Positions 50,039 to 58,230 of a stretch of DNA of 64,000 nucleotides are shown in pieces (the stretch's first letter is position 1; each line of letters opens with the position of its first letter). The position numbers were made by a program, and so were the translations under genes. The DNA is from MED-G105 sp039819085. GTDB lineage: Bacteria > Pseudomonadota > Alphaproteobacteria > Caulobacterales > Parvularculaceae. The stretch lies in NCBI GenBank assembly GCA_039819085.1, contig JBCBSQ010000001.1, forward strand, positions 1 to 64,000, in the 5' to 3' direction. The notes beneath the pieces were generated by a model, which did not search any database, was not told the DNA's origin, and saw only the letters and a list, made by a program, of their open reading frames with translations.

Positions 50039-52371
50039 AGCCCGCTCGGCTTTGGGTGACCGCGTTTTTTGCCGGCGCCGCTCTTTGATCCCCGCGATCC
50101 GTGTTCTGATGTGTCAGACTGCTTTCGTCTTGACCTTTTCCTGGCGGCCCGCTTCTTGTTCGCATGCTCCCTGTTGGCGCTTCGCGACGCCGCGCCGCGC
50201 TTGCGCGCGCCTTCAACGGCGACCGGCTCGGAGAGCATGTCGAACCGAAGCCCGCCGGTCAGCGGCGCAGCCTCTTCAAGGCGCACCTCGACCGCCTGTC
50301 CGAGCCGGTAGCCGCGGCCGGTCGTTTCGCCAATAACGGCGCCGAGGGACTCTTCAAACCGGAACCGCTCAAAACCGAGAGCGCGCATCGGAACGAACCC
50401 GTCTGCGCCCGTTTCATCGAGCGATACAAAGACGCCGAAGCGGGTGACGCCCCTTATGCGCGCCTCAAACGTCTCGCCGATGCGTTCGCGCAGATAATCC
50501 GCCAGGAAACGATCCCGGGCGTCGCGCTCGGCGGCCATCGCGCGTCGCTCAAGATCGGAGATGCCCTCCGCGACCTTCGGTAGATGGCCTGCTTCATCCT
50601 CGGTCTGGCCGCCGGGGCCGAGCCTCAGCGCCCGGACGAGCGCGCGGTGAATGGTTAAATCCGCATACCGCCGGATCGGCGATGTAAAATGCGAGTAACG
50701 CGCAAGATTGAGGCCGAAGTGCCCGACATTTTCCGTGTCGTAGACCGCCTGGCGCTGGCTGCGCAGGATGAGTTCAGAGACGAGTTCGCGCTGTCCGCGC
50801 TCGCCGGCGAGCTTCAGCAGCTGATTGAAGTGTCGTGGCCGGATGGATCCCCCTTTGATGAGCGAGTATCCAAGCGCCTCCAGCTGATCGCGGGCCGCGT
50901 CGAGACGCTCCGGGTCCGGCGCGTCATGCGCTCGATAAATTTGCGCGGTCTTGGCGCGTTCAAGCGTCTCCGCCGCGGCGACATTGGCGAGGATCATGAA
51001 TTCCTCAATCAGGCGATGGGCGTCGAGGCGCTCAAGCTTGCGAACATCGCTGACCCCGCCGGCCTCGCCGAAGATGAGTTTGCGCTCGGGCAGATCAAGG
51101 TCGAGGGGCGCGCGCTTCTCTCTCTCCGTCCAGCGGGCGTCGAAGGCGTCCTTCAGATGGCGGAGCGTTTCGCCAATGATATCGTCCTTTTCGGGCGCAG
51201 GGCCGTCGATGCGCCGTTGCGCCTCTTCATAGCTCAGCTTCGCCGCGGACCGCATGGTCGCCCGCATGAAGTGATGGTCGAGCTTCTGACCGTCTTTTGC
51301 GATCCGCATACGAACGGCGAGGCAGGGGCGGTCTTCGCCTTCGCGCAAGGAACACAGATCATTCGACAGTCGCTCAGGCAGCATCGGCACGACGCGGTCC
51401 GGCAGATAGACCGAGTTGCCGCGCCTCAGCGCCTCCTTGTCGAGCCTCGAGCCGGGACGCACGAACCAGGAAACGTCGGCGATGGCGACGATCACAATAT
51501 GACCGCCCTTGTTCGCCGGATCATCATCAGGCGCGGCCCAGACGGCGTCGTCATGGTCGCGCGCGTCGGCCGGATCGATGGTGAGGAGCGGCGTCTCGCG
51601 AAGGTCCGTACGCCCGTCCAGAGAAGGGAGTTCGGCGGCTTCCGCCTCGCGGATCGCCTCATCGGGCATGTCAGTCGGGATATCGTGGCTTGCGAGCGCG
51701 ATCAGCGAGAAGGAGGCGTCATCGTCCATGCCCCCTGCAATCTCGCGCACGCGGGCGCGTTTCGAGAGGGAGCCGCGCCGTTCGATCAGCTCCACCCAGA
51801 CCAGATCGCCGTCTTCAGCGCCCATCGCGTCGTGCGCGTCGACGGTGACTTTGCGCCGCGCGCGCTTGTCGACGGGCTCAATGATCCCGCCGAAGCGCGT
51901 CTTGCGAAAAAGCCCCAGGATGCGTGGGGTCGCCTTGCCGATCGCCTTGATGAGGCTTGCGCGGTACTTGTTGGTCGATGTTTCCTGGAGCCGCACGAGC
52001 AATCGATCACCGACGCCTGGCGCATGCCGGGCTTTTGCGGCGTCCTTCCGGGTCAGGACTATCTTCGGTGGAGCCGCGGTCCCGCGCCAGACAGCCGGCG
52101 CGCAGGAAAGATCGCCGTCATCATCGACCTCGATCACGTCGACTGGCATGACGGGCGGAATGCGGCCCGCCGCGCGTGATCTTTTTGCGCCGGCGCGCTC
52201 AATGAGGCCGTCCGCCTCCATCTCTTTCAAAAGCGCCCGCAGGTCCGCGCGCGCGGCGCCTTTGATCCCGAAAGCGCGCGCAATGTCTCGCCGCGATGGG
52301 TCATCGTCGCCGTCCTGGAGATAGTCGAGGATCGCCTGCTTCGAGGGAAGGCGTTGCGAATGGTCGTCAGT
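50035..52371 (-). CDS. rnr: Ribonuclease R
   Basis: RNase R is a 3'-5' exoribonuclease that digests structured RNA. The product has an N-terminal winged helix (ILDYLQDGDDDPSRRDIARAFGIKGAARADL), cold-shock domains and the RNB core LTIDPADARDHDDAVWAAP with the Mg-binding Asp run. VSWFVRPGSRLDKEALRRGNSVYLP, SHFTSPIRRYADLTIHRALV and an S1 domain (ARIRGVTRFGVFVSLDETGADG) follow. The last 60 residues are Lys/Arg/Ser-rich, as in E. coli RNase R. The start is uncertain: a TTG at 52371 (with AGTGGA before it) and an upstream TTG at 52416 are both possible. It converges with the racemase gene. Confidence 0.95.
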   Translation of the reverse strand, partial: TDDHSQRLPSKQAILDYLQDGDDDPSRRDIARAFGIKGAARADLRALLKEMEADGLIERAGAKRSRAAGRIPPVMPVDVIEVDDDGDLSCAPAVWRGTAAPPKIVLTRKDAAKARHAPGVGDRLLVRLQETSTNKYRASLIKAIGKATPRILGLFRKTRFGGIIEPVDKRARRKVTVDAHDAMGAEDGDLVWVELIERRGSLSKRARVREIAGGMDDDASFSLIALASHDIPTDMPDEAIREAEAAELPSLDGRTDLRETPLLTIDPADARDHDDAVWAAPDDDPANKGGHIVIVAIADVSWFVRPGSRLDKEALRRGNSVYLPDRVVPMLPERLSNDLCSLREGEDRPCLAVRMRIAKDGQKLDHHFMRATMRSAAKLSYEEAQRRIDGPAPEKDDIIGETLRHLKDAFDARWTEREKRAPLDLDLPERKLIFGEAGGVSDVRKLERLDAHRLIEEFMILANVAAAETLERAKTAQIYRAHDAPDPERLDAARDQLEALGYSLIKGGSIRPRHFNQLLKLAGERGQRELVSELILRSQRQAVYDTENVGHFGLNLARYSHFTSPIRRYADLTIHRALVRALRLGPGGQTEDEAGHLPKVAEGISDLERRAMAAERDARDRFLADYLRERIGETFEARIRGVTRFGVFVSLDETGADGFVPMRALGFERFRFEESLGAVIGETTGRGYRLGQAVEVRLEEAAPLTGGLRFDMLSEPVAVEGARKRGAASRSANREHANKKRAARKRSRRKQSDTSEHGSRGSKSGAGKKRGHPKPSGL

Positions 52372-52454
52372 CAATTGCGTTCCACTTGTGAGGCGACGCG
52401 TCTGGCCATAGCACAAGCCGGCGCGCGCCGCCGCGCGACTGGAAAAAAAGCCAG

Positions 52455-53051
52455 CTATCGCGCATTGAACGGATCGATTGGCCGGCCGTTCACGCGCACT
52501 TCATAATGGAGGTGGACGCCCGTCGCGTTGCCGGAGCGCCCGGTAAGGCCGATCCGGTCACCCGCCTCGATGCGGGCGCCTTCGCGCAGGCCGTCGGCGA
52601 TGCGGGACAAGTGCGCGTATCGCGTCGTGACGCCTCGGCCATGGTCAATGTCGACAGTGAGGCCATATCCGCCGAGCCGATGGACCGCGTCGACGCGCCC
52701 GCCGCCCGCCGCCACGATCGGGGTCGGCCTCCTGGTGGAAATGTCGACGCCTTCATGTGGCCGACGGTTTCGGCGCGGTCCAAAGCCCGATGACAGGCAT
52801 CCGCGAGTCGGTATCGACAGAAGCGCGATTCGCCGCACCTCAATCACGCGCTGGTGGCTTCGCACGCGCCGGGCGCCATCGGCCGGCGGCGCGTTTGACA
52901 CCTGAACGCCGGAGCAGAGATGGAGCGGCGCGCGTCCGTCGGCGACAGCATAGGCTTCATGCCGCTGGACGGCGCAACCCGTCGCCAGAAGCAAGATCGC
53001 AAGGGGCGCGTTAAAGACAAGAGGAAAAAGAAAAAAGCGAAGGCGAACCAC
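52455..53051 (-). CDS. M23-family metallopeptidase lipoprotein
   Basis: The predicted 198-residue protein has a lipoprotein signal peptide ending in LLATGC and then a LytM/M23 domain. SSGFGPRRNRRPHEGVDISTRRPTPIVAAGGG carries the first zinc His and Asp, and RYAHLSRI and VHLHYEVRVNGRPIDP supply the remaining ligands. Such enzymes cut peptide cross-links in peptidoglycan or act as regulators of amidases. The GTG at 53051 gives the cleanest signal peptide; the open frame reaches 53117 with other starts. It lies downstream of btuD on the same strand with a 78-base gap. Confidence 0.85.
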   Translation of the reverse strand: MVRLRFFLFPLVFNAPLAILLLATGCAVQRHEAYAVADGRAPLHLCSGVQVSNAPPADGARRVRSHQRVIEVRRIALLSIPTRGCLSSGFGPRRNRRPHEGVDISTRRPTPIVAAGGGRVDAVHRLGGYGLTVDIDHGRGVTTRYAHLSRIADGLREGARIEAGDRIGLTGRSGNATGVHLHYEVRVNGRPIDPFNAR

Positions 53052-53129
53052 AACACAACCCGCACTTAAAGGCCCGCCAACCAACTCTGTTCCTATCATA
53101 ACACCCAGCATCGGCAATGGCGCGCCATG

Positions 53130-53951
53130 TCACGAGGGCGTTATGGGCGGAGCGGCCTCGTTCCGGGGCGCGTCAGGGATGTCGATGATCCTGATCGTCG
53201 CGCCCGCGCCGTCGGCAGGCGACGTGATTTCGGCGGTCAGGTCGTAAACCTCGGCGAAGCGCGCCGGCGTCAGGGTTTCCGCCGGCGGACCGACCGCGAG
53301 GAGCCGGCCATGCCGCATGAAAGCGAGCCGATCGGCGTAACGCGCGGCGAGCGCTGCGTCATGCAGGACGCAGATAGCTCCGCCGCCGGCTTTCGCAAAA
53401 GCGCGAATGAGCGCCATGACCTCATGTTGCCGGCGCGGGTCGAGCGCGGCGACAGGTTCGTCCGCAATCAGAAAATCGGCGCTGCTGGCGAGGGCGCGCG
53501 CCACATGGACGCGCGCGGCTTCTCCGCCTGAGAGGGTGTCGACGCGGCGGTGCGCCAGTTCTGATAGGCCGCAAATGCTGAGCGCGCGCTCAACCGCGGC
53601 GGCGTCTTCGGCGCCGAGACGCGACGGCGATGCGCCGTACGCGAACCGTCCGAGCGCGACGACGTCGCGTGCGCGCATGGGCCAGGCGAGAGGTCGGATT
53701 TGCGGCAGGTAGGCGATCCGCCGCGCAAGCGCGTCGGCGGGCATCTCGCTGACCGCCTCGCCATCCAGAAGGACGCGGCCGGTTGTTGGCGACAGTTGTC
53801 CGATCATTGCGCGAATGAGGCTCGTCTTGCCGGCGCCATTTGGACCGAGAAGACAGATAAGTTCGCCGCGCGCCAGCGGCAGGCTCGCGCCATCGACCAC
53901 CGCTGCGTCGCCAATTTCGATACTGACGTTTTCTGCGATCAGGTCAGCCAT
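53130..53951 (-). CDS. btuD: Cobalamin ABC transporter ATP-binding protein
   Basis: The 273-residue ATPase powers vitamin B12 import. It has the Walker A CLLGPNGAGKTSLIRAMI, a Q-loop near AYLPQIRPLAW, the ABC signature LSGGEAARVHVARALA, Walker B FLIADEPVAALDP and the H-loop VLHDAALAARYADR. This is the FecE/BtuD/HmuV family. Riboswitch-linked neighbours fix it as cobalamin specific. It overlaps btuC by eight bases (53944-53951). Confidence 0.93.
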   Translation of the reverse strand: MADLIAENVSIEIGDAAVVDGASLPLARGELICLLGPNGAGKTSLIRAMIGQLSPTTGRVLLDGEAVSEMPADALARRIAYLPQIRPLAWPMRARDVVALGRFAYGASPSRLGAEDAAAVERALSICGLSELAHRRVDTLSGGEAARVHVARALASSADFLIADEPVAALDPRRQHEVMALIRAFAKAGGGAICVLHDAALAARYADRLAFMRHGRLLAVGPPAETLTPARFAEVYDLTAEITSPADGAGATIRIIDIPDAPRNEAAPPITPS

Positions 53952-54975
53952 CGACGCCTCTGCGTTCGAGCGCGATCAGAACGAAGGCGGGCGCGCCGAT
54001 GAGGGCGGCGGCGACGCCGAGTTTCAGCTCCGAAGCGGTGGGCGCGAGCCGGATGGCGATGTCCGCGGCGACGAGGATCGCGCCGCCGAGGAGCGCCGAC
54101 GGGACGAGCGTGCGCTCCGGGTCATGGTCGACGCGCGCGCGAACAAGATGCGGCGCGACGATGCCCACAAAGCCGACGGCGCCGGCGAGCGCGACCGAGC
54201 CGCCGGCCGCGAGCCCGGCGCCGGCGACGATGGCGAGGCGCTGGCGGGCGACGTCGAGGCCAATGCCGCGGGCGGCCTCTTCGCCGAGCGCGAGCGCCGA
54301 CAGGCCCCGTCCGTAAGCGAGTAGAACAGCGGTCCCGACGGCCATGAAGGGTCCTGCTAGCAGGATATCGTCGAGGCTGCGGTTCGCGACGGAGCCAAGC
54401 GACCAGTTGACGAGATCCGCAAGCGAAAAGGGGTGCGGGGCGAGATTGAGGAGGAGCGCCATCATCGCGCCGGCGAAAGCGGATAGCCCGACGCCCACAA
54501 GAATGAGCGTCGTGATGGACCGGGTGCGGACGGCCGCCAACGACAGAAAGCCCGTGGCCACAAGCGCCCCGGCGACGGCTGCGATTGGCGTTAAGGCCGC
54601 GAATGCGTCGGCGAGGCCGAAATAGATGGCCGTCGCTGAGAACAGTGAGGCTGTCGCCGATACGCCGAGGACGCCGGGCTCAGCGAGCGGGTTGCGAAAA
54701 AGTCCCTGCAAGGCCGCGCCGCTTGCCCCGAGCGCTGCGCCGACGGCGTAGGCGGCGAGCGCCCGCGGCAGACGGATCGTCTGGACAATGATCTCGTCGG
54801 CTTCCGGGCCGACGCCAAAAAGACCCGCCAGAACGCGGGCCGCGGGCAGCGGCGTTGAGCCGAGGAGACACGCCGCGAAAACAAGCGTCGCGCCGGCCCC
54901 TGCGAGCGACAGGACAAGCCTCGCGTCCTTTAGGGCGGTCACCGGCGTGGCGGTCGTTTGCGCAGTAGTCTTCAT
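53944..54975 (-). CDS. btuC: Cobalamin ABC transporter permease
   Basis: The 343-residue FecCD/BtuC-type permease has about ten membrane helices. The conserved PRALAAYAVGAALGASGAALQGLFRNPLAEPGVLGVSATA marks the family near residue 75, and the later GLDVARQRLAIVAGAGLAAGGSVALAGAVGFVGIVAPHLVR segment is typical. It forms the channel for B12. The ATG overlaps the btuF stop as ATGA. Confidence 0.95.
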   Translation of the reverse strand: MKTTAQTTATPVTALKDARLVLSLAGAGATLVFAACLLGSTPLPAARVLAGLFGVGPEADEIIVQTIRLPRALAAYAVGAALGASGAALQGLFRNPLAEPGVLGVSATASLFSATAIYFGLADAFAALTPIAAVAGALVATGFLSLAAVRTRSITTLILVGVGLSAFAGAMMALLLNLAPHPFSLADLVNWSLGSVANRSLDDILLAGPFMAVGTAVLLAYGRGLSALALGEEAARGIGLDVARQRLAIVAGAGLAAGGSVALAGAVGFVGIVAPHLVRARVDHDPERTLVPSALLGGAILVAADIAIRLAPTASELKLGVAAALIGAPAFVLIALERRGVDG

Positions 54976-55844
54976 CTGTCTGCGGCCTTTTCAGCGCCGG
55001 CCGCCCTTCGCGCGTCGCTCAGGGCTTCAACGGCGTCAACAACGAACCAGCCTGCGCAGGCGAGAACCGCCGCGTCGAGAAAGGTCGTTTCGGCGGTGTC
55101 GATGACATTGCGGGCGATCGGGTGGCGGGCGGCTGTCCAGCCCTTCAGGTCTTGCCGGCGCCAGTCAAAGAACCCCGCCGCGACGGCGTCGGGGCGTTCC
55201 ACGGCGAGCCGTTCAAGCGGCAAGGGCGGCCAGCCGGGCGCGGCCTCGAAGTTTTCGTAGCCTGCGCGAACCATGACGTCATGCAGCACCGAGCCGGGTC
55301 CCGTGGTGACGCCGCCTGGCGTCATGTAAAGCGCGGATTTCATCGGCGCGGCGGGCGCTTCGGCCGCAATATCGGCGAGGCGCGCGTCCATCTGCGCGAC
55401 AGCCCGCGCGCCTTTCTCCGCAGCGCCAAGAGCGGCCGCAGTTTCGAGGACGATATTCCGTACACCATCGATATCGTTGGCGTAGCCGATCTGGACGACC
55501 TCAACGCCGGCGCGCTGGAAAAAGGCCGCTGCGCGCGGACCGCCGCCATAGGCGCGCACGACGATATCTGGCTTCAGCGAAAGCACATCCTCCGCAATCG
55601 GACGGACCCGCCGCACACCCCGCGCTGCGGCGCGCATATAGGAGTAGGGCGCGTCCGCTTCATTCGACACGGCGAGCAGGCGTTCGCGATCGACGAACTT
55701 CAGCGCGTACTGATCAGCGCAATAGTCAAGGCTGACGACGCGGGGCGCGACCCGCGCGTCGTTTGCGCGCGTCTCGTCGGCGCAGCCGGATAGGCTGAAA
55801 GAGGAAAGCGCCGCCATGGCGAAGATGGCGGCGCGCAGCGTCAC
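54972..55844 (-). CDS. btuF: Cobalamin-binding periplasmic protein
   Basis: The 290-residue protein begins with a signal peptide ending in SLSGC, so it is probably a lipoprotein. The body is a class III binding protein of the helical-backbone type (RVVSLDYCADQYALKFVDRERLLAVSNEA, IAEDVLSLKPDIVVRAYGGGPRAA, VLETAAALGAAEKGARAVAQMDARL). It should deliver B12 to BtuC. The start is GTG at 55844, overlapping the btuB stop as GTGA. Confidence 0.92.
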   Translation of the reverse strand: MTLRAAIFAMAALSSFSLSGCADETRANDARVAPRVVSLDYCADQYALKFVDRERLLAVSNEADAPYSYMRAAARGVRRVRPIAEDVLSLKPDIVVRAYGGGPRAAAFFQRAGVEVVQIGYANDIDGVRNIVLETAAALGAAEKGARAVAQMDARLADIAAEAPAAPMKSALYMTPGGVTTGPGSVLHDVMVRAGYENFEAAPGWPPLPLERLAVERPDAVAAGFFDWRRQDLKGWTAARHPIARNVIDTAETTFLDAAVLACAGWFVVDAVEALSDARRAAGAEKAADR

Positions 55845-57766
55845 CGGATGCGGATTCCGGCGAAGACCGAAGCGCCTGGCTGAGCGAAGCCGAAAACGTC
55901 CGTGACCGTGGCGTCAGCGAGGTTTTCGCCCCGCAGCGTCACTGACAGGCGGTCCGTCACGGGAACTTCCGCCGTCGCCGATACGAGCGCATAGGCGTCG
56001 AGCTGAACGCGCTCGGCCGGGAAGGTGAAGAAAGTGTCGTCTTGCGCGCCGACGACGTCGACCGCAACGCCGGCCCTGAGGCCCGGTCGGGATAAGGAGC
56101 GCCAGTCGAGCGCAAAGCTCCCGGTGTGCTCCGGCACGCGAATCTCCTGGACGCCCGCATCGTCTTCTGAAGAAACGTAGGCATATGCGCCTGCGACGGA
56201 GAATTCCTCCGTCAGCGCCCAGCGCGCGCCGACTTCAACGCCCTGCCGTTCACTATCGCCGGCGCGATTGGCAGGCGATGAGGTGAAGTCGGGATTGAAG
56301 GCGGTGAAGATTTCGTCTTCCAGCTGCGCGTTGAAGTATGTCGCCGAGACGTCAAGCGACCCGATACGCTGATCGATCCCCACTTCAAAGCTGAAGGACT
56401 TTTCCGGCTGCAGGTTCGGATTGCCAACGAAACTCTCCGGGAAGAATCCGAACAGCTCCGTAAAGGTTGGGTTTTTAACGCCTTCGCCGACGCTTGCGCG
56501 CAGCTTGGTCGTTTCGGTCGGTCGGAACGCCGCGCCGGTCCGCCAGGTGACTGCGTTCTCGAAGAGATCGTCATTGTCGTCGCGGCGGATGGAGCCGTTG
56601 ACAGTGAACCGGCCATAGGTCGCGCGCGCTTCGCCGGCGATCCCGAAAGTCTCGAAGGTCTGTTCCTGGCTCGCGTCGCCGAAGAAGCTGGGGATTGCGT
56701 CGCGCTGATAGTCCTCGCGCTCGTAATCGGCGAGGGCGTTGACGGCGACGTTGAGTTCGCCAAACGAGCCGGACCAGCCCGGCGCATAGACGATTTTCGT
56801 CCGTTCCCCGATCGTGCGGCCATTGAAGGCGCCGTCGGCTTCGTCGTCGCGCTCGACCCGGCCGTAACTCGCGCGGATAGCGTGGGCGAGGCCGAACGCG
56901 GCGCCTTCGAGCGCCGCGCCGACGAGCCATTGATCGCTCCTGGTGCGTCGGTCCGTGTCATTCAGAAGTCCGTCAAAGTCGGTGTCGGCGTCGGTCTCGA
57001 CCTTGTTCAATGAATATCGGGCGAGGCCGGAAAGGGTCCAGTCGCTCCCAAGCGCGACGCCGCCATTCACCGCCGCGGCGATCGCCGTGGAGCCGTCACG
57101 TTCGCCGTCTCCGCCGCCGCCGGCGGGGCCTGAGGTGTCGACGCCGTCAGTCGCGAAGCCGGAGACGCTCAAACTGGCGTAGGTCTCGCCATCGCCGACG
57201 CCGGCGCGCCCTGCGCCGCGGATGGTCCCGACGCCGCCGCCTTCGAGCGCTGCGGAGAGGCCGCTGTCGCGATTGGTTCGGACGCCGATGACGCCGCCGA
57301 TGGCGTCGGAGCCATAAAGCGCGGACTGTTCGCCTCGCAGGATTTCGACGCGTTCCGCGTCGACGCCAGCCCAGAGGCCGAAATCCGTCTCGCCGGTCAC
57401 AGGGTCGGAGACTTCAATGCCGTCGATAAGGACGAGAGTGTGGTTGCCCTCAGCGCCGCGGGCGCGGATTTGCGTCAGCCCCCCGCGCGCGCCGGAGCGC
57501 GAAATCGCAAGGCCCGGCGCTGCGCGAAGCTGATCGGCGAGGAACGGCGCGGCGCGAATGTCGAGGTCCTCTGCGGTGAGGACTGTGACGCTCGCCGTCA
57601 CGTCCTCCACCGCCACGGGCCTGACGCCGACCACAAGGATTTCATCCGCGGCGGCGGTTTGCGCCACGGTTTGCGCGGCGGCTGGCGTCGCCGCCGCAAG
57701 AGCGACGATGCTCGCCGATGCGGTGATGGTTCCGGACCTGATAGTTCGTCTAAAGAAGATAGGCAT
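55841..57766 (-). CDS. btuB: TonB-dependent cobalamin receptor
   Basis: The 641-residue outer-membrane receptor has a signal peptide (TITASASIVALAAATPAAA), a TonB box-like EILVVGVRP just after cleavage, and a plug domain. The plug carries TVLTAEDLDIRAAPFLADQLR, PGLAISRSGARGGLTQIRARGAEGNHTLVLIDGIEV and ALYGSDAIGGVIGVRTNRD. A beta barrel ends in AGIRIR. The ATG at 57766 fits a signal peptide; the longer open frame is the riboswitch leader. It starts the btuB-btuF-btuC-btuD unit controlled by the upstream cobalamin riboswitch. Confidence 0.95.
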   Translation of the reverse strand: MPIFFRRTIRSGTITASASIVALAAATPAAAQTVAQTAAADEILVVGVRPVAVEDVTASVTVLTAEDLDIRAAPFLADQLRAAPGLAISRSGARGGLTQIRARGAEGNHTLVLIDGIEVSDPVTGETDFGLWAGVDAERVEILRGEQSALYGSDAIGGVIGVRTNRDSGLSAALEGGGVGTIRGAGRAGVGDGETYASLSVSGFATDGVDTSGPAGGGGDGERDGSTAIAAAVNGGVALGSDWTLSGLARYSLNKVETDADTDFDGLLNDTDRRTRSDQWLVGAALEGAAFGLAHAIRASYGRVERDDEADGAFNGRTIGERTKIVYAPGWSGSFGELNVAVNALADYEREDYQRDAIPSFFGDASQEQTFETFGIAGEARATYGRFTVNGSIRRDDNDDLFENAVTWRTGAAFRPTETTKLRASVGEGVKNPTFTELFGFFPESFVGNPNLQPEKSFSFEVGIDQRIGSLDVSATYFNAQLEDEIFTAFNPDFTSSPANRAGDSERQGVEVGARWALTEEFSVAGAYAYVSSEDDAGVQEIRVPEHTGSFALDWRSLSRPGLRAGVAVDVVGAQDDTFFTFPAERVQLDAYALVSATAEVPVTDRLSVTLRGENLADATVTDVFGFAQPGASVFAGIRIR

Positions 57767-58008
57767 TTTATTAGTCGCTTCTTTCCTTTGCGCCCGTACG
57801 CATCGGGTCCGGCGCCAAGGCCCCAAAAGCGCGTCGTCATCAATGGCGAGACAGCCGCCTTGCGCGCCGCGGCCGGACGCACGCAAGGCAAGTCGCCGGT
57901 TTGATGTCGTTTCGAAGGAAAGAAGGGACGACACGCCAATCAAAGCGGCCAGCCCGGACGAGCTTTCCCGCCGCATCGGCTGGTCCCGGCCGCGGGGCGA
58001 ACGACGTG

Positions 58009-58160
58009 GGCGGCAGGTCTCCTGACTCACCGATCGACGCGTTTCGGCCGCCTTCCCAATCCCTGAGGCGAGGGGTCAGTGGCGTGAAGGCCGAACGCTC
58101 CCGGCTCACAGTTGCGGGCACAGTCCCGGATTTGCGCCGGGTTCCCTTTTCACCGCGTTT
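58009..58160 (-). promoter_or_regulatory. Cobalamin riboswitch
   Basis: On the minus strand this region reads the typical cobalamin-riboswitch blocks in order: GGTGAAAAGGGAA, the B12-box-type CGCAAATCCGGGACTGT, GCCCGCAACTGTGAGCC, then GCCACTGACC, and GGGAAGGC before GAGTCAGGAGACCTGCC at the 3' side. It lies 240 bases before the btuB start and ends its aptamer at about 58009. When bound to adenosylcobalamin it should shut down the B12 import genes. The expression platform is in the leader 57767-58008, where I see no sure terminator. Confidence 0.93.
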
Positions 58161-58230
58161 TCCGCGCGGCACCGCCTGCGACGATTTGTGCGGGCGCGGC
58201 GGCGTTCTGTCAACGCCGGAGGCGCTCGCC